Positions 1-10,540 of a stretch of DNA of 64,000 nt are shown here, in pieces. This DNA is from Todiramphus chloris collaris. Lineage: Eukaryota; Chordata; Aves; Coraciiformes; Alcedinidae. Position numbers and translations under genes: made by a program. Numbering within the stretch: position 1 is the stretch's first letter; each line of letters opens with the position of its first letter. The notes below the pieces were generated by a model that was not told where the DNA came from, did not search any database, and saw only the letters and a program-made list of their open reading frames with translations. The stretch spans positions 1,062,839 through 1,126,838 of the forward strand of contig JANVCC010000270.1 in NCBI GenBank assembly GCA_025345505.1, given 5' to 3'.

Positions 1-617
1 CAAAGACAGAGATGAGACAGACTGCTTATCTGGTAGGTGTTACCTGTAAGATTGTGTTCTTTGGGACTATGAAGAATAAACCAGACAACAAGGACTCATC
101 ACAGAATACTCAGATGGGGCATTTTACATAATCATTTGCAAACACGGCTTTAATGACAAATTCTTTGTGCTGTATGAAGTAAGAGCTATTCCAGTGTTCC
201 ATCCTGTCACCCTCCAGTTTTGCACTGATTAAAATCCAGTTAATGCCAGTGGAGACAAGAATATTAAATCAGACCCTACAGATGCCTCCAGGAACTGATT
301 CAGTGCTTGAGAACTCGATGGCAATACAAGCAGAGTGTGCAGTACTTGACTAAGTGAGATTTTGACCCCGAGAGCTTAAACAAGCCTGTACTTCCCCAAT
401 AAAAATCTGTAATGCTTCATGGTAAGGGCATTCTATAAAGTAAAACACATCCTATAGAATAAAACACAGCTTATGCTGGAAGGAGTGTTATTTTTTCGCA
501 ACTTTTACATATTACTGTAATTTTCAAGGTAGATTAATAGATTCTACTGCCATCACAACGAGTTCTGTACGCTTGCATTTGGAAGCATTTCACATAGTTG
601 ATTTTCCTCCCTTGCAG
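1..617 (+). other. RIPK1 intron (left edge of window)
   Basis: No exon could be supported here. The region is AT-rich intronic sequence that ends at the acceptor of the 618 exon. Confidence 0.7.
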
Positions 618-1181
618 ATCAGCCTAATTCTCTACACAGCTCTCAAGGTCCCACGACCAGTCAGGTGAACGAAGCTCTGGTTGCTGCCTGCCCCAAGAAC
701 CAGCCTGTGGAGACCTGCGAGACCTCCTTTATATCTGCTGATAGTCTGGAAAGAAAACTTCAGCGTGAACTCAACTACCACGCGTCGGGGAGCTGGATGG
801 ATAAAGCAGCGCTACCTGTAGCGTACACCCCGGAAATGAGAGAGGAAGAGAGGAGACGAAGAGTTTCCCACGACACGTTTGCAAAGTCAGCTCCTACTCC
901 TCAGTGGAGTGAACTCTATCCAAGAGCTGAAAAAACAGGATCCAACACCAATCCCTGTTTTTGGCCACCGGCAGCTGCAGCAACACCAAAGCTGGGAAAT
1001 GCAGATATTTTTTACGGGCCAAACCCTAACAGTGTCCTAACGGGAAGCACGGAGGGTCTCTATGGATTGAGTTCAACCCGCACCTTTAGCCTAAGTAAGC
1101 TTCCTGTGCCTGAATCTGGCCCAAACCAGCAGTCACAGACCAATGCAAACTGGTATCCAAAGAGTGCAGACACAGATACGG
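618..1181 (+). CDS. RIPK1: RIPK1 intermediate-domain exon
   Basis: The acceptor is CCTCCCTTGCAG ending at 617. The first two bases finish a split codon, then the frame reads [10 protein letters not shown], which matches the mammalian intermediate domain. [10 protein letters not shown] and [11 protein letters not shown] are further family matches. The donor G|GTGAGA follows 1181, leaving a phase-1 overhang. The open frame runs on to 1390, but that extension is intron read-through, because the next exons join in phase only from 1181. Confidence 0.9.
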
Positions 1182-4100
1182 GTGAGATTCCTCTACCTCC
1201 AACACCTATGTTCCTTAAGACACACTTGTTCTCTAAAAATGAAATGGCCAAGAACCAAGAGCTGCTACCAATTGCTCTAGAAAGCAAAGGAGAACTTTGG
1301 ACTCTCAAAAATGCAACATTCATACCACAGGTTCTGCTTGAGCAGAAACAAGAATTTGTGTCATTGCAGAAAACAGATGGGTGTTTTTAGCTTGATTTGC
1401 AGCAAGGTAGGAGACTCCAGAGCTCAGGGAGCCAACCAGGAGCTATAGCTCATAACTGGTTTCTCCAGAGAGCTCTGCCAGGTGCTGATGGGGAGCTTCT
1501 GTTGGTACTTGCTAGTGAGCTGTGGAGTAGAAAGGTGTGGAGACAAAGAAGGAAGAGGACAGAGTATTGGCAAAAAGTATAAACGGTAGCTGGAGGCCTG
1601 CAAGATGTAACCTTTAGAAACTAGAGGTAGCATGAGATACGTTAGCCTGCTCCTACCCCAGACTGGGTATTTTTAGCATGGCATTCTTTTCCAGGTCCTC
1701 TCACAAGAAAATCAGGGCTGCCTCGCTGTTTACAGGCAGAACTGCACAAAGGTGTTACTCTGCTGAATTATTTATGCAGAGGCTGGGCTGAGTTTATTTA
1801 TGGAAATTAATCTGAGAGCTGTCACCTCAGCAGGCAGTAGGGATCAGACCTGCCAGCATCACTAATAAGGGAAAACCTTCTGTTTGGAAGAAGGTGTTCA
1901 CACACCCACGGGTGTGGGCTCCAGGGATGGCTAAGGCCGTTACTCATGGAGCAAACCCACACTGAGGTAGTTATTCCAGGAGATACAATCCGGTTAATTA
2001 AAAAGCTTCTCATCTCTTTGTATTTGAGAGCACAGACTATGTACTTGTACCGCTACAAATACGGCCGTCGTTTTAATTGCTTTTTTATTTACATTGTGCT
2101 TTTGGCACTTTTTTAATTCTCCCTCTTCTTTTAGGTAACAAGGATTCCATTTCTTTCACAAGGGGAACCTTTTCCTATTATCCCACTGTACCCAGAGTAA
2201 ACCCCGGTAAGTGCCGTAGCCTTCTGTCTGTCTGGCAGCCAACAGGCTGTGCGTTGCATCCTGACCAGTGACGCAAAAACCTTCTTGAAATAATTTATGC
2301 TATTGCTTAATTCCTCTAACCATAGCTGAAGTTACTGGTACCAGTCTGTAAAACGAGTTCCTTTCTCTAGCAAGGCCTGTCCACGCCACTAAATGCGCGG
2401 TTGATGGATCAAGGACAACATCTTCTGTTGTGTAAAAAAGCTTTTCAAAAACAGAAGGCGTTGTAAGACCTGCTGCACACCTAAACCCATCACTTTGTGA
2501 GCTGAAATGTCAAGTTGCTGTGACTCTGCCCAGCTCCTGAACCACATTTAGGACTTCTTTCCTGCTCTGGATTTTTAACTAGCCCTTTCAAGGCTTGTCC
2601 AGTTTCCAAGTGGTTTACGCTTAGAAAGAAAACACGAAGCAGCGGGTCTCTGTCTTCTACAGCACGCCCCTTGGAATTGTTAGATGGTGACCCAAACGTG
2701 ACAATCGAGCAAAGCGTAGAGACTTGGGAAGGAGATTCATGAGCACAGAAACTTTTACTGTGAATATTGACCAAGTTGTACACATTTTCAAAATCTGTGC
2801 TAGATTCATTTTGTTACCAGGTAAGAAAATAGCAAATACATGAGATGTGCGTGTCCGTCACCACAAGAAAAGAGGAAAGGATACAGGAATCATAATATTT
2901 TGCCACATGATAAAATGTTTTCCTTTCTTGCAACTTCTAGAAACAAATCACGCCTCTGTGTAAATATTTATGACTAGCAGTTTCAGGCTAACAAACATTA
3001 AAGGCATTCAGTCAGATTTTCGTAGGTGACCATAGCTTGCCACACTTCACATTGCAATTAAGTGTGTAGCAAGGACGTTTCTGCATCTGACCATCATTTG
3101 GGGTGATTAAATACAGAGCTTGGGCTATCAGCTTAAGTATCTGTTCAGTTTTAGACCCAGGCTGTGGTACTCACCACTTGAACTAAAGTTAGAACATTTA
3201 ATGGATGATTATCCAGAGTTCAGAAAACACTGTCGAGATCATAGAAAACTGACATCACTTAACATGGCTAGAATAGTCACTTAGTTTCATGTTGTGTGTG
3301 GAAAACAGGCAACTATAAGCAAGGACCCCAAATGAGGTGTTTTAGCCACAGATGCAAGCTCCTGGAGGTGCACGCATCCTAGCTGTGAGATTGATTGCTG
3401 AGGATTCAGGCCTTAAAATAAAGGAGAAGGGGTTTTTGGTGTCTCGGAAACTATTCTAATCTTGCCTTTGAACCAAAATACAGAACAGGGGAAAAAAAAA
3501 GAGAGAGAAATGTTGGCAAACACTGAGCAAGTAGCACACTGTGAAAATAGATCCAGCTGGAGAACGTACCCCTAGATAGCAGGGATGAAATCCAGCAGAG
3601 AGCTGCCATCAAGACAGCGCAGTGTAACGTGGAGTTACAGAAAGCTTACGAGCAACTGGAAATGGTTTTCTGTAGTCTCACAGAGCTTCCAAGTCACAAC
3701 CGTAAACCTGAACTTGACAGCTCCGAAAAGTAAAGCTGAGAGGCAGAAGTCAGGCTTTAAAATTTAAACAAAAAAGCACTTTTGAGTAAAGACTGACCTC
3801 TTGAAGCTGTTCACCGACAACGACCGAGGCTGCTGGCACACATTCCTAAAGCACAGGGAACATTATTTCCAGTCTAGTAACTACCAGCCTGTCAGGCTCG
3901 CTTATGGCACTTTGTCACAGACCAGAACAGGATGGGCTTGCACTGAAGTACATTTCTGTCACGCTGCGTAATGCAAACGTGCTCACAGCTGCCAGTAAAC
4001 GGCTATTTCTACATTAAATGTAATAAAACCATCCAATCGCTCCCGTTATTGGCGTAACCTTCCCCCTTTCTACGGTAGTTCTTGACATTTTGAATCGTAT

Positions 4101-5503
4101 GGAGTTGTTGATGACATTGTATTAAAATTCCCTTATACAGAAGACTCCATCAAATACAACATAAGCAACAGTTCTGGAATTCAGATTGGATCCTACAATC
4201 ACATGAAGATTGAAGACCAGAATCAACACATCAGCCCTTCTCCTGCTGCTACAGAAGCCACTTATATGCATTATGAAGCAATGGGTGTATTTGGTAAGAG
4301 AAATACCTCCCTGCTTTTGCCACGCTCTCCCGCTGTGTTTATCTGAGAAGCATTTGGTTTGGAACGTGTGAAAGCAGCACAGCTTTCTCCCTCTAATACT
4401 TGGGACATGAGCGTTTGGGTCCTTTTCTGCTCTGTGTTAAGGGTGTATAAAACAAGTAAGGGCTTGTGCTAACACTGTTCTGTAATAACCACCTGCCCCA
4501 TTTGTCCTGCGGTTTCACGACCTCTTGCAAGACACCAGGTATATGTATAGGTGTGCGTGCATCAAGAACACGAGGAATACCATCACTCAGGTTGGTAGAA
4601 GCAAGGTCAGGATTGTTGGTTCTCTATTGACTTATAGCTTAAATCACAGGATATTCTGAGCTGGAAGGGACCCATGCAGATCACCGAGTCCAGCACCTGA
4701 CACCACACAAGGAAAGCTAAAAGTTTAAAACTATATATCTAAGAACATTGTCCAGATGCTGCTCGGACACTGACAGGCTTGGGGCCACGACCACTTCACT
4801 CGGATAGAAATCGGAAGATTCCTATTGTTGTCAGTCAGTACTGGATTAAACCATCCCTGTGTATTCCCAAGTAAACAATTAACACGTCCTAGAATACAAG
4901 ACACATACAGACATGACTCTAAGGATTCCAGGAAGGAGCTTTTCAATTTTGCAGCTGTTGAGGTGACAGACTACGACAGCCTCGGATCAAAAAGCAAATC
5001 CAGCAGCTGCCCCGTGAATACATGTGTTCGGACTGGGAGGTTCTTTCCTGGCATCACTGGGCAACACTCCCTCCACAAACCCCACTTCTGAGCCCATCGC
5101 TGAAATGCTGTCTCCAAGTGTTGTCAATAAATAGCTGGGGGTGGCAGGCAAATAGCGAAGGGAGCAGAAGAAAGGTTAAACAATGCCATTCCCTTACTCT
5201 CCCTCTCCTTTTGCAGACAATACTACTGTCCTGACGGAGAAACACCTGAATCTAGTGAGAGAAAAGCTGGCTAAGCAGTGGAAGCACTGCGCTCGCAAAC
5301 TGGGCTTCTGCGACCCCGAGATCGACGAAATCGATCATGACTACGAGCGAGATGGACTGAAAGAGAAAGTGTACCAGATGCTGCTCAAGTGGGAGATGCG
5401 GAAGGGCTCCAAAGGCACCACGGTCGGGGAGCTCGCCAAAGCCCTCTTCGGCTGCCAGAGACTGGATCTCCTCACCAGTTTGATCCAGATCAAGGAGGAA
5501 TGA
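618..5503 (+). CDS. RIPK1: RIPK1, 3' part of gene (C-terminal exons)
   Basis: This is receptor-interacting serine/threonine kinase 1, the cytoplasmic kinase/scaffold acting below TNFR1, TLR3/TRIF and related receptors in NF-kB, apoptosis and necroptosis signalling. The kinase-domain exons lie left of the window. Proposed coding segments are 618-1181, 2135-2206 (probable), 4141-4293 and 5217-5503, and all phases agree. Visible in order are the intermediate domain starting [10 protein letters not shown] and containing [11 protein letters not shown], the RHIM with its IQIG core, and a C-terminal death domain containing [19 protein letters not shown], ending LIQIKEE-stop. The last exon is followed by AATAAA at 5722-5727. 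The caspase-8 site of the mammalian protein would be in the exon before 618. BPHL follows in the same orientation, as in human. Confidence 0.95.
2135..2206 (+). CDS. RIPK1: RIPK1 probable 72-nt phase-symmetric exon
   Basis: A pyrimidine-rich acceptor (CCCTCTTCTTTTAG) ends at 2134 and a strong donor (CCG|GTAAGT) follows 2206. The segment is exactly 72 nt. It accepts the G left by the previous exon and leaves a G for the RHIM exon, so including or skipping it keeps the frame. It encodes [20 protein letters not shown] plus RVNP. The start resembles the GN...F.S stretch just before the RHIM in mammalian RIPK1. This is inferred from splice logic. It could be an alternative exon or, less likely, a chance match. 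Confidence 0.65.
2207..4140 (+). other. RIPK1 intron before the RHIM exon
   Basis: About 1.9 kb with only short chance ORFs. I recognise no repeat or exon. Confidence 0.7.
4141..4293 (+). CDS. RIPK1: RIPK1 RHIM exon
   Basis: The acceptor CCCTTATACAG ends at 4140 and the donor G|GTAAGAG follows 4293. The 51 codons read [20 protein letters not shown] and onward to [14 protein letters not shown] is the core tetrad of the RIP homotypic interaction motif, which forms amyloid-type contacts with other RHIM proteins (RIPK3, TRIF, ZBP1). The exon continues in phase into the death-domain exon. Confidence 0.93.
4641..4800 (-). mobile_element. CR1 LINE fragment in RIPK1 intron
   Basis: The run ATCACAGGATATTCTGAGCTGGAAGGGACCC... 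is split here only by name: it is the reverse complement of the CR1 3' end. It then degrades into CR1-like text around CTTGGGGCCACGACCACTTC. It looks old and diverged. Confidence 0.65.
5217..5503 (+). CDS. RIPK1: RIPK1 death-domain exon, C-terminus
   Basis: The acceptor CCTCTCCTTTTGCAG ends at 5216. The exon encodes [20 protein letters not shown] and a full six-helix death domain with the strongly conserved run around [18 protein letters not shown], then stops with TGA at 5501-5503. The death domain recruits TNFR1, TRADD and FADD. An in-frame ATG at 5183 lies in the intron and is not a start. Confidence 0.95.
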
Positions 5504-5745
5504 GTTGACTGGGGTAAAATGAGGGTATTTTTCCCAGAAGACCTTCCATAACAAGTAATAATTCCAGACAGACCTTCTGGAGCTCTTCTTTTTGCACAGA
5601 CATTTTGGAACGCATTTTTTTTTTCTGCCGATTTTCAGGGAATCCCTCCAGTAAATCAAACAGCTTACGTCAAGATCGTTGGCCTTCCAGAGGATAGAAG
5701 AAAATCAGCATCTTACTGATAAATAAAATGATTTTCCAAAGATAA
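5504..5745 (+). promoter_or_regulatory. RIPK1: RIPK1 3' UTR and polyadenylation signal
   Basis: After the stop there is an AATAAA at 5722-5727, giving a 3' UTR of roughly 240 nt. A second AATAAA at 6089-6094 could serve a longer form. Confidence 0.6.
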
Positions 5746-5749
5746 CAAC

Positions 5750-8700
5750 AAGAAAATTCAATACCGGTATTGATTTGAGGAGAATGAGCAAGCCAAGAGT
5801 TCTAGATTCTATCTGGAAACGCCTTGGTACCCCTGCTCAGCTCTGCTCAAAACGTGGCCTTTCAGCACGGCGAGTGTGCCGGTAATCACGGGCAAGGGCT
5901 GACTCGCTCCGCAGGAAACTTGGGAAGAAAACAAACAAACAAACTTAACTCTTCAGTTGTGCCCCAGGTGCCAATACTTACGAAGGTGCTAACCCAGAGT
6001 GCTCCCAGTCAATAGGATACTGGTGTTTACATCTTTTTATAATGTTTAGTACATGCCAGTGTCTCGAATTACACAGAAGAGCAGTGTGAATAAAAGCAAA
6101 ATGGATTCTTGGCTTAAAAAGTACATAGGTGATGAAATACTCTTCTTTAAAGGGCTAATATTGCATTAGATTTTTACATTGTTTGGTAGTAAAGATTTCA
6201 CACTCTAAGTTCCTCATCTGCTTTATGAAATATCATAAAAAGAAATGGAACCTTTATGCAATCCCAAGTGAAAACCTGGAAATACGAGAGCTTTGGGAAG
6301 GGGAAGTGGCTTATCCATAGGGATGACCCTATGGGTCATCCACCCAGACACTAGAGCATTTCTGTACATTCTGTTAATGTATGCCAGACCCCATACTTCC
6401 CTTCCCACCAAGGCCAGCTTGGGCTGTGCCCGTGTACACCACAGTACTATTTCTATTTTTCATTCCTCAGAGTTTATTGCCTCGCTGTTCTTAGCACCAT
6501 GCTACATTTTCTATAAACTCTTGAGTATAATAGATGGGTAAAAGACATTATTCTCTAGTATAATGATCATACACTTTCCAGAAGTAATAACTTGAAGCAG
6601 AGAGAGAAATACACAGGGTGGGGAGAGTCTTCTCCTCAGCATCGGTCCACGGAGTTATAATCACCGAGTAACTACATTACGTCGTGAAACAGATTCCTGA
6701 GGAGTCCTGCAAAGTCCATTTCTGTTCCAATAAGGTTGGTTTCACAGTTTTCCTACAGCAATTCCCTACCCTGTGTTTGCTTTTAAGTCTCACATACCTG
6801 TGGTCTTTACACAACACACCAGTTTTCCCCTCCTAAGTCTGACCTGGTACCCAGAATGAATCTCAATCATTAATGAGTGTACACAAATGGCTCATTTTCT
6901 CTTTATTAAAGCAAGCCCGGAGCTTGTGTTCTGACACAACAACCACAGAGATGTAGAGCAGCACCACCATGAAGCATCTCTGAACCAGACTTGGGCACAA
7001 GGCAGTCCTAGATCCGTGAAGTGGGATGCAGGAGATGAAGGTTCTTACAGATTTGAGGCTGTCAAGTCCAGTTCCAGACTAGCGCTCATAGTTCAAGTGA
7101 CACTGTGGATAATCCAGAAAACAACCACCATACCCAAAGCTAGAGACAATCTCTCAGTCCAATGCTTACAGAACTCGATCACAGAGAAAAAGATTCAGTT
7201 TCCCAGGCAGAAAATAGAAAGTACTACAGGTTCTTTGGCATATTGCTGAAGAGCACATAATAGGACCCAAGGCCTTGAAGCTGGAGACAAAATTAGAATA
7301 CATATTTAATAGCAAGGATGATTAACTGATAGAATAAACTACCTAGGGAGCCTGTGGATCCTCCAGATAGCTTTTAATTAAGGCTGGTCTCGTGTCTTAA
7401 CGATGCATGTAGTCAAAACCAAAGCTATAGGTCTCAATACAGGGCCACATCAGAGCTAACAAGCACTGGGACAGGATTTCTCCCCTGGTTCCCAGTGCCC
7501 TCTAGGCATTTCTTCCACACCTTCCTCATCCCAGCCTCTGCAGATGACAGAAAGTGCTGCCAGGTTTCCCTCCCAGCCTAGGAAGGAGCACCAGGAGTCA
7601 GCTCCTTTGAGAGGGGTGCTCCTTTGTTCCTCAGCCAAGGAAAGCACAACTCTTGCTCTCAATCCTTCACACAGCCCCTGGGAGAAGGGAGGGGGGACGC
7701 TGGGATCATAACGGGGTCTAGGTGCAGGGTCTAGGAGCTGTCTCTGTGCTGGAGGAAGCATTGTCTAGGAGTGGAACAAAGGCCAGACCCCTGGCTTACG
7801 CTGGGTTTCCTTCTCCTCGCCCACTGCTCCTCTCCAGCTTTAAGTAGGTCATTTCCTTTCTCTGCAGCACAGTTTCCTCACTGCTTTGGTACAAACAATA
7901 ACTTCTGCCAGTACTAAGATGTGATCAGATAATGAGCATTAAAGCTTACAGAGCTCAAAGAGAAGCCTGATGAGAGCCATTCCAGTGAGAAATCCCCACT
8001 AATCACCTTAACAGAGTGGTAACACCACTCGGATTTTGAACGATGGGTTGCCATTCCTGCACACCCCACACACATCTCAAGCTGTGAGAACCAAGTGCAG
8101 CATCAGAAGGGACATCTGGGTCACTGAGTTCACTAAAACCGAGTTCACACAGCCCCTTCTGCAAACACACCAAGAACCATCCTCTGTTAGCCTTGCCCCC
8201 TCCAAGGGACAAGCTGTTTCTGCTTTTGTACCAGAGCATTTGGAGCAGTTTCAGGTCTCTGAGCCTAGAATACCTTGAATCCAAACAAAAATTACGCCAA
8301 GACCGCTTAGATTTACAGGATGGAGATCATATTCAACTTTGAAATGATGAGAGCATCTCGCATCGAAACGTCTGCGCTCAGGCACTTTGGATTGATAATG
8401 CAGTTACTCATGAACATGCAGACACTATGAAGCTGACAGTCACCCATCCTTAGCTAGCATGAGACAAACACTGGCAAACGTAATGAAAACAATTCTTAGA
8501 TGCACATCTGTGCCTTCGTTTCTTCATCTGTCTCAAATGTTCTTTGAGCTGAGGTACCTAGGATCTTTTTCTATGAGCTGTTCTGCTTTTAACAAACCAT
8601 CCTTCTCTTTGTGATCCAAGTCTGGTGGTTCTCAGCTTGGGTAATATTCCAGCTAAACAGGCCTCCTGCTACCCAACACTTCACAGCTTCAAAAATTCCA

Positions 8701-9800
8701 CATCCTTCTCAGTCTCTCATTTGGAAGGTCAATACCACATTACAAGCACAACTGGATTTGGAAATTCACCACTACCCAAACTTCCCTTCTTTGTAGAGCT
8801 GAAGCAACGAGGTTTTGTTTTAAGGCGAAAACATTGATTGCTCCAACAATCGACATCCAAGAGGCACAAGAGCTGGAGTAGCAAAACAGACATGAGAACA
8901 GCAGGATACTTCACTTCGTACAAGTAGCTACAATAAAAGAGGCGAAGTCACAGAATCATCTATATTGCAAAAGACCTTTAAGATCATTGAGTCCAACCAT
9001 TAACCCTACTCTACCAAGACCACAACTAAGCCATATCCACAAGCACCACATCTAGATGGCTTTTAAACACACCCAGGGATGGTGACTCCACCACCTCCCT
9101 GGGCAGCCTGTTCCAGTGCCTGACAACCCTTTCAGAGAAACCATTTTTCCTAATATCCAGTTTAAACCTTCCCCGGTGCAGCTCGAGGCCATTCCCTCTT
9201 GTCCTATCACTAGCTACTTGTGAGACGAGACCAGCACCTGCCCCTCTACAGCGTCTGATGTCGACCCATCAATGCACACACAGACTCAAGAAGCAAACCT
9301 GCAGGAAGAAGCAAATTCTACAACGATACCTGGACCCCAAGGGACACCGATGGGACACAGGTACGGCTGTAATGCTGCTGGAGCTGAGGCAGGATCCACA
9401 GCCCTGTGCTGAGCTGCAGGGAGGTTCCCGGGCCCGGGAGCAGAGAGGGTGTGGAGCAGAGCACAACTGAGGACAGTCAGGGCTATTAAAACTGGTTAGT
9501 GCCCTGATAAATGAGCTCCTCCTTGGAAGCTCTGGAGTTAAAGCCCCGTTAATGGTGATGATTCCCTATGGGGTCACTGCATCTGACACGAGAACGCTGT
9601 AAGTGGGCGCAATTAATGCCTCTGGAGCCCTGGAATTAGCCCTTCCATGTGATGCTCCAGCATGTCCCAGGGGACCCACTGTGTCAGTCACCGTCTCCTC
9701 TAGCCTAGACTTTCTACAGGGCGAAAAGGCTCTACAAGGTGAAGGTTTCTCCCCCGAAAAAGCTTAAAAATTGTAGATGGGTATTTTCTATCCAACCAGC
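5750..9800. other. RIPK1-BPHL intergenic region
   Basis: This 4-kb spacer contains a CR1 at 8949-9250 and otherwise unique sequence with only short random ORFs. I see no coding exon. Confidence 0.65.
8949..9250 (-). mobile_element. CR1 LINE, 3' portion, reverse orientation
   Basis: It begins with CAGAATCAT, then AAGATCATTGAGTCCAACCA, CTCCCTGGGCAGCCTGTTCC and CCTCTTGTCCTATCAC. These are diagnostic phrases of the avian CR1 3' region read on the complementary strand. Confidence 0.88.
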
Positions 9801-9829
9801 GGCCAGGGGATGCCTCAGCCCTTACAAGT

Positions 9830-10540
9830 GAACAGGTGTATTAAAAGCTTTCGCGGTGCTGCAGCTCCGTTCTGCCGTGGGCTGGGAACAGCGAGGGGCC
9901 AAGCGGCCCCTGCTCGGTGGGTGACCGCAGGGTCCCCGCGGGGCAGGCCCGGGAAGGCCGCGGGGGAAGCCCGCGTAGGCCGCGGCACCGCCGGGGCGGG
10001 AAGGCGGGGACGGAGGCGACAGGGACCGAGGCGGAGGGGCCGGGGATGGAGGCGGAGACGGAGGCGGAGACGGAGGCGGGACGGTCCGTCCCCTCTCCTC
10101 GCCAGCCGCGGGGCTTCCTTGGGCAAAATGGCTCCGCGGGGCCTGTGCCGGGCCTTGCGGGCGCTGCTGCTGCTGCCGCAGCCGCCGCTCGCACCCCGGG
10201 GACCGGCCGCTTCCTACGGGTAAACACCGCAGCCGCTTCCCCTGCCCCTTCCCCTCGTCCCTTGCCAGGTCCCCGGGGAGGGGAGCGAAGGAAATGCTTT
10301 GGCAGGGCTGCGCTGGGTCTGGGAGGGTCCAAGGAGGGACCCCGCGGCGGGGGGGCCCTTGCCTCGCCCGCTCGGGCAGAGCCTTTCCTTCCCTCGGCTG
10401 CTTCCCGGGAGCTGCACAAGCTCCGCAGCCCTTTCCCGTCGGTGTCCGTCCCCGTCCCCTCTGCCCAGGGTGCTTTCCCGCTGTGGAGAGCTGCCTGCAG
10501 CTGCTGCCGGGGGAGAGGGAACAGCTACTGATGCCTGGAG
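9830..10540 (+). promoter_or_regulatory. BPHL: BPHL CpG-rich promoter region
   Basis: A GC- and CpG-rich block of about 0.7 kb surrounds the BPHL start codon. It includes a short 12-nt tandem repeat (unit GAGGCGGAGACG) at about 10049-10080. I see no clear TATA box, which fits a CpG-island promoter. Several long ORFs on both strands here are by-products of high GC. Confidence 0.6.
10128..10219 (+). CDS. BPHL: BPHL coding exon 1
   Basis: The ATG at 10128 has context GGGCAAAATGGC. The donor follows TCCTACGG at 10219. The exon encodes the presequence-like leader of 30 residues plus two bases of a Gly codon. Confidence 0.88.

Noticed and set aside
1182-1390. 3' end of the 241-codon RIPK1-containing ORF
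   Set aside because: It continues past a good donor into the intron. The next exons join in phase only from 1181, and the GTG start at 665 is inside the exon.
5183-5216. Upstream Met of the death-domain ORF
   Set aside because: The Met lies in the polypyrimidine tract of the intron. Coding begins at the AG acceptor at 5216.
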